Translations under genes and position numbers: made by a program
Origin: Roseicitreum antarcticum
GTDB lineage: Bacteria > Pseudomonadota > Alphaproteobacteria > Rhodobacterales > Rhodobacteraceae
Direction of reading: 5' to 3'
Assembly (NCBI RefSeq): GCF_014681765.1
Contig: NZ_CP061502.1
Coordinates: 186,001 to 250,000, forward strand
DNA: 64,000 bases
The notes under the pieces: generated by a model
Database searches by the model: none
What the model was told of the DNA's origin: nothing
What the model saw: the letters and a program-made list of their open reading frames with translations, nothing else
Shown here: piece by piece, positions 62,696 through 64,000 of the stretch
Numbering within the stretch: position 1 is the stretch's first letter
Layout: the number at the start of each line of letters is the position of its first letter

Positions 62696-63669
62696 CCGAC
62701 ACTGTGCTGGAAATGAATGCCGTCACCCGGAACTATGCCGTTGGCGGTATTTTTTCGCGTCGCCGCACGCTTCAGGCGCTGCGGGGAATCGACCTGAAAG
62801 TTGAAAAGGGCAAGACGCTGGGCCTTGTGGGTGAAAGCGGTTGCGGCAAGTCTACGCTGTCGCGGATGCTGCTGGGCATCGAAGAACCCAGTTCGGGCAC
62901 TGTGCGCATCGACGGGCGGGCGCTGGACAGCTACACCCGGCTGGACCGGGCGCGGTTGATTCAGGCGGTCTATCAGGACCCCTATTCATCGCTGAACCCG
63001 CGCATGACCGTTGCGGCGACCATCGCCGCACCGCTGACTGTGCGCGGCACCGGCACAGCCAGATCGCGGCGCGAGAAGGTGCGCGCGCTTGCGGCCGCCG
63101 TGGGCTTGCCGGAGCATCTGATCGACGCGTATCCCGGCCAGCTTTCGGGTGGGCAGCGCCAACGCGTCGCCATCGCCCGCGCGCTGATCGCGGAGCCTGA
63201 GATCCTGATCTGCGATGAGCCGACCTCGGCGCTGGATGTCTCGGTACAAAGCCAGATCCTCAATCTGCTGAACCGGCTGAAGCGGGAATGGGGGATCACG
63301 ATGATTCTGATCAGTCATGACCTGTCGGTGATCCACCATCTCGCTGACCGGGTGGCGGTGATGTATCTGGGCCAGATCGTTGAAGAGGGGGACGCCGCTG
63401 CGCTGTTCAAGGCGCCGCGCCACCCCTACACGCAGGCGCTGCTGCGCGCCGTGCTCCCCGCGAAGGCAGGCCAGGGCGTGCCCGAGCTGGGGCTGGCGGC
63501 CGAGTTTCCGAACCCCGTCAGCCCACCTTCCGGCTGCGCATTTCACCCCCGCTGCCCGCGCGCCGATGGCGGGCTGTGTGCGACCGTTGCGCCCGGTGTG
63601 ACCGGCAGTGGCACCACCCGTTTCCACTGCCACCATCCGTTGCCGAATGCCGCCGACGCGCAGGCGTGA
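62692..63669 (+). CDS. ABC transporter ATP-binding protein, DppF/OppF type
   Basis: Second ATPase, 325 aa. Walker [10 protein letters not shown] near 48-56, YQDPYSSLNPRM, signature LSGGQRQR, Walker B LICDEPTSALD, ISHDLS and a C-terminal CAFHPRCPRADGGLC. ATG 62692 overlaps the upstream stop; longer frames into the upstream gene are rejected. Confidence 0.95.
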   Translation: MTDTVLEMNAVTRNYAVGGIFSRRRTLQALRGIDLKVEKGKTLGLVGESGCGKSTLSRMLLGIEEPSSGTVRIDGRALDSYTRLDRARLIQAVYQDPYSSLNPRMTVAATIAAPLTVRGTGTARSRREKVRALAAAVGLPEHLIDAYPGQLSGGQRQRVAIARALIAEPEILICDEPTSALDVSVQSQILNLLNRLKREWGITMILISHDLSVIHHLADRVAVMYLGQIVEEGDAAALFKAPRHPYTQALLRAVLPAKAGQGVPELGLAAEFPNPVSPPSGCAFHPRCPRADGGLCATVAPGVTGSGTTRFHCHHPLPNAADAQA

Positions 63670-63703
63670 CCCTCATTTCCCGAACATCCATGGACTGCCC
63701 CAC

Positions 63704-64000
63704 ATGACCAACAAGATTACCTTCGACATCCATCACCGCGCGCCCTTTGCAGATGGCGCGGGCTTTGGCGATACCGGCGCTTATGAACACATCCGGGGCC
63801 GCGTGCATTTCGCCGTCGATCCGCGCGCGCCCGCGCAGGCAGCGGTGACTGACATTGCCCTGGCCCCGCGCGACGCGGATGGGCTGGTGCATTGCGCCGC
63901 GGATTTCGAGATCTTGCGCCCGCTTGACGGTGCGCGCGGCAATGGGCGGTTGTTCTATGACTATGGCAACCGGGGCAACAAACGCGCACTGCAGTTTTTT
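63704..64000 (+). CDS. Alpha/beta-hydrolase domain protein (partial, C-terminus off window)
   Basis: First 99 residues of a larger protein; the frame is open to the window end. GAYEHIRGRVHFAVDPRAPAQAAVTDI, then GLVHCAADFEILRPLDGARGNGRLFYDYGNRGNKRAL, match the N-terminal pattern of the alpha/beta-hydrolase-10-like family, whose catalytic triad lies further downstream. It follows the ABC operon by 34 bp in the same direction, so a role in hydrolysing an imported ester or lactone is plausible but inferred. Confidence 0.8.
   Translation, partial: MTNKITFDIHHRAPFADGAGFGDTGAYEHIRGRVHFAVDPRAPAQAAVTDIALAPRDADGLVHCAADFEILRPLDGARGNGRLFYDYGNRGNKRALQFF

Overview
The window is GC-rich, with strongly third-position-GC-biased genes, almost no intergenic space inside operons and many ATGA/TGATG start-stop overlaps. 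The gene content (many ABC, TRAP and tripartite tricarboxylate uptake systems, FCD-GntR, IclR and LysR regulators, split glycine-decarboxylase-like subunits, HcnABC/opine-type oxidases) points to a heterotrophic alphaproteobacterium, most likely a Rhodobacterales (Roseobacter/Rhodobacter-type) strain. I see no tRNA, rRNA, CRISPR array, transposase or phage gene. Almost all of the window is scavenging and catabolism.

Layout. (1) 1-4755, minus: a peptide/opine-type ABC importer (binding protein, two permeases, one double-ATPase protein cut by the window edge). (2) 5054-11214: an acid-sugar catabolic cluster: a sialidase-fold protein, iron alcohol dehydrogenase and DapA-family aldolase (plus strand), then an FCD-GntR regulator and DUF1537 kinase (minus), divergent from a PdxA-family dehydrogenase (plus). 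(3) 11271-17793: housekeeping and signalling: a SnoaL-like protein, a REC-GGDEF diguanylate cyclase, a REC-Hpt protein, a PhoPQ-like two-component system with a small PepSY-like protein, and a divergent secreted PepSY-like protein plus a small membrane protein. (4) 17868-56544: a roughly 39-kb catabolic super-locus centred on an IclR/PcaR-type regulator at 37889. It has four importers of four classes (TRAP; Opp-type ABC; MalEFGK-type ABC; TctCAB) and many enzymes: M24 peptidase, CE4 deacetylase-like hydrolase, class III aminotransferase, three SDRs, two DapA-family lyases, two DAO-type flavoproteins, a fused HcnA-HcnB-type subunit, a 3-hydroxyacyl-CoA-dehydrogenase-like enzyme, a TIM-barrel isomerase, an Old Yellow Enzyme, a split GcvP-like pair, an AcoX/NAD-kinase-like protein and a succinate-semialdehyde-type dehydrogenase. 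(5) 56549-56890: a decayed redoxin fragment. (6) 56938-64000: a LysR regulator divergent from a second complete peptide-type ABC operon that runs into an alpha/beta-hydrolase gene cut by the right edge.

How the parts work together. The main new observation is a shared operator. Six promoter regions in region 4 (upstream of the TRAP, Opp, MalE-like, TIM-barrel/OYE, TctC and aldehyde dehydrogenase genes) carry one or two copies of a 15-mer of the form GTKCG-N5-CGNAC, arranged in a strict 19-bp tandem register (15-mer, 4 bp, 15-mer). This is the operator type expected for a PcaR-like IclR protein, and one such protein is encoded in the middle of the locus. The sequence therefore suggests one regulon, scattered over about 35 kb, that imports and breaks down a nitrogen-containing compound or family of compounds. 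The substrate cannot be read from the sequence; an opine-, hydroxyproline- or amino-sugar-acid-like compound fits the enzyme set.

A second recurrent feature is a strong stem-loop directly after each solute-binding-protein gene and before its membrane-component genes (five cases on both strands), likely setting high binding-protein and low permease expression.
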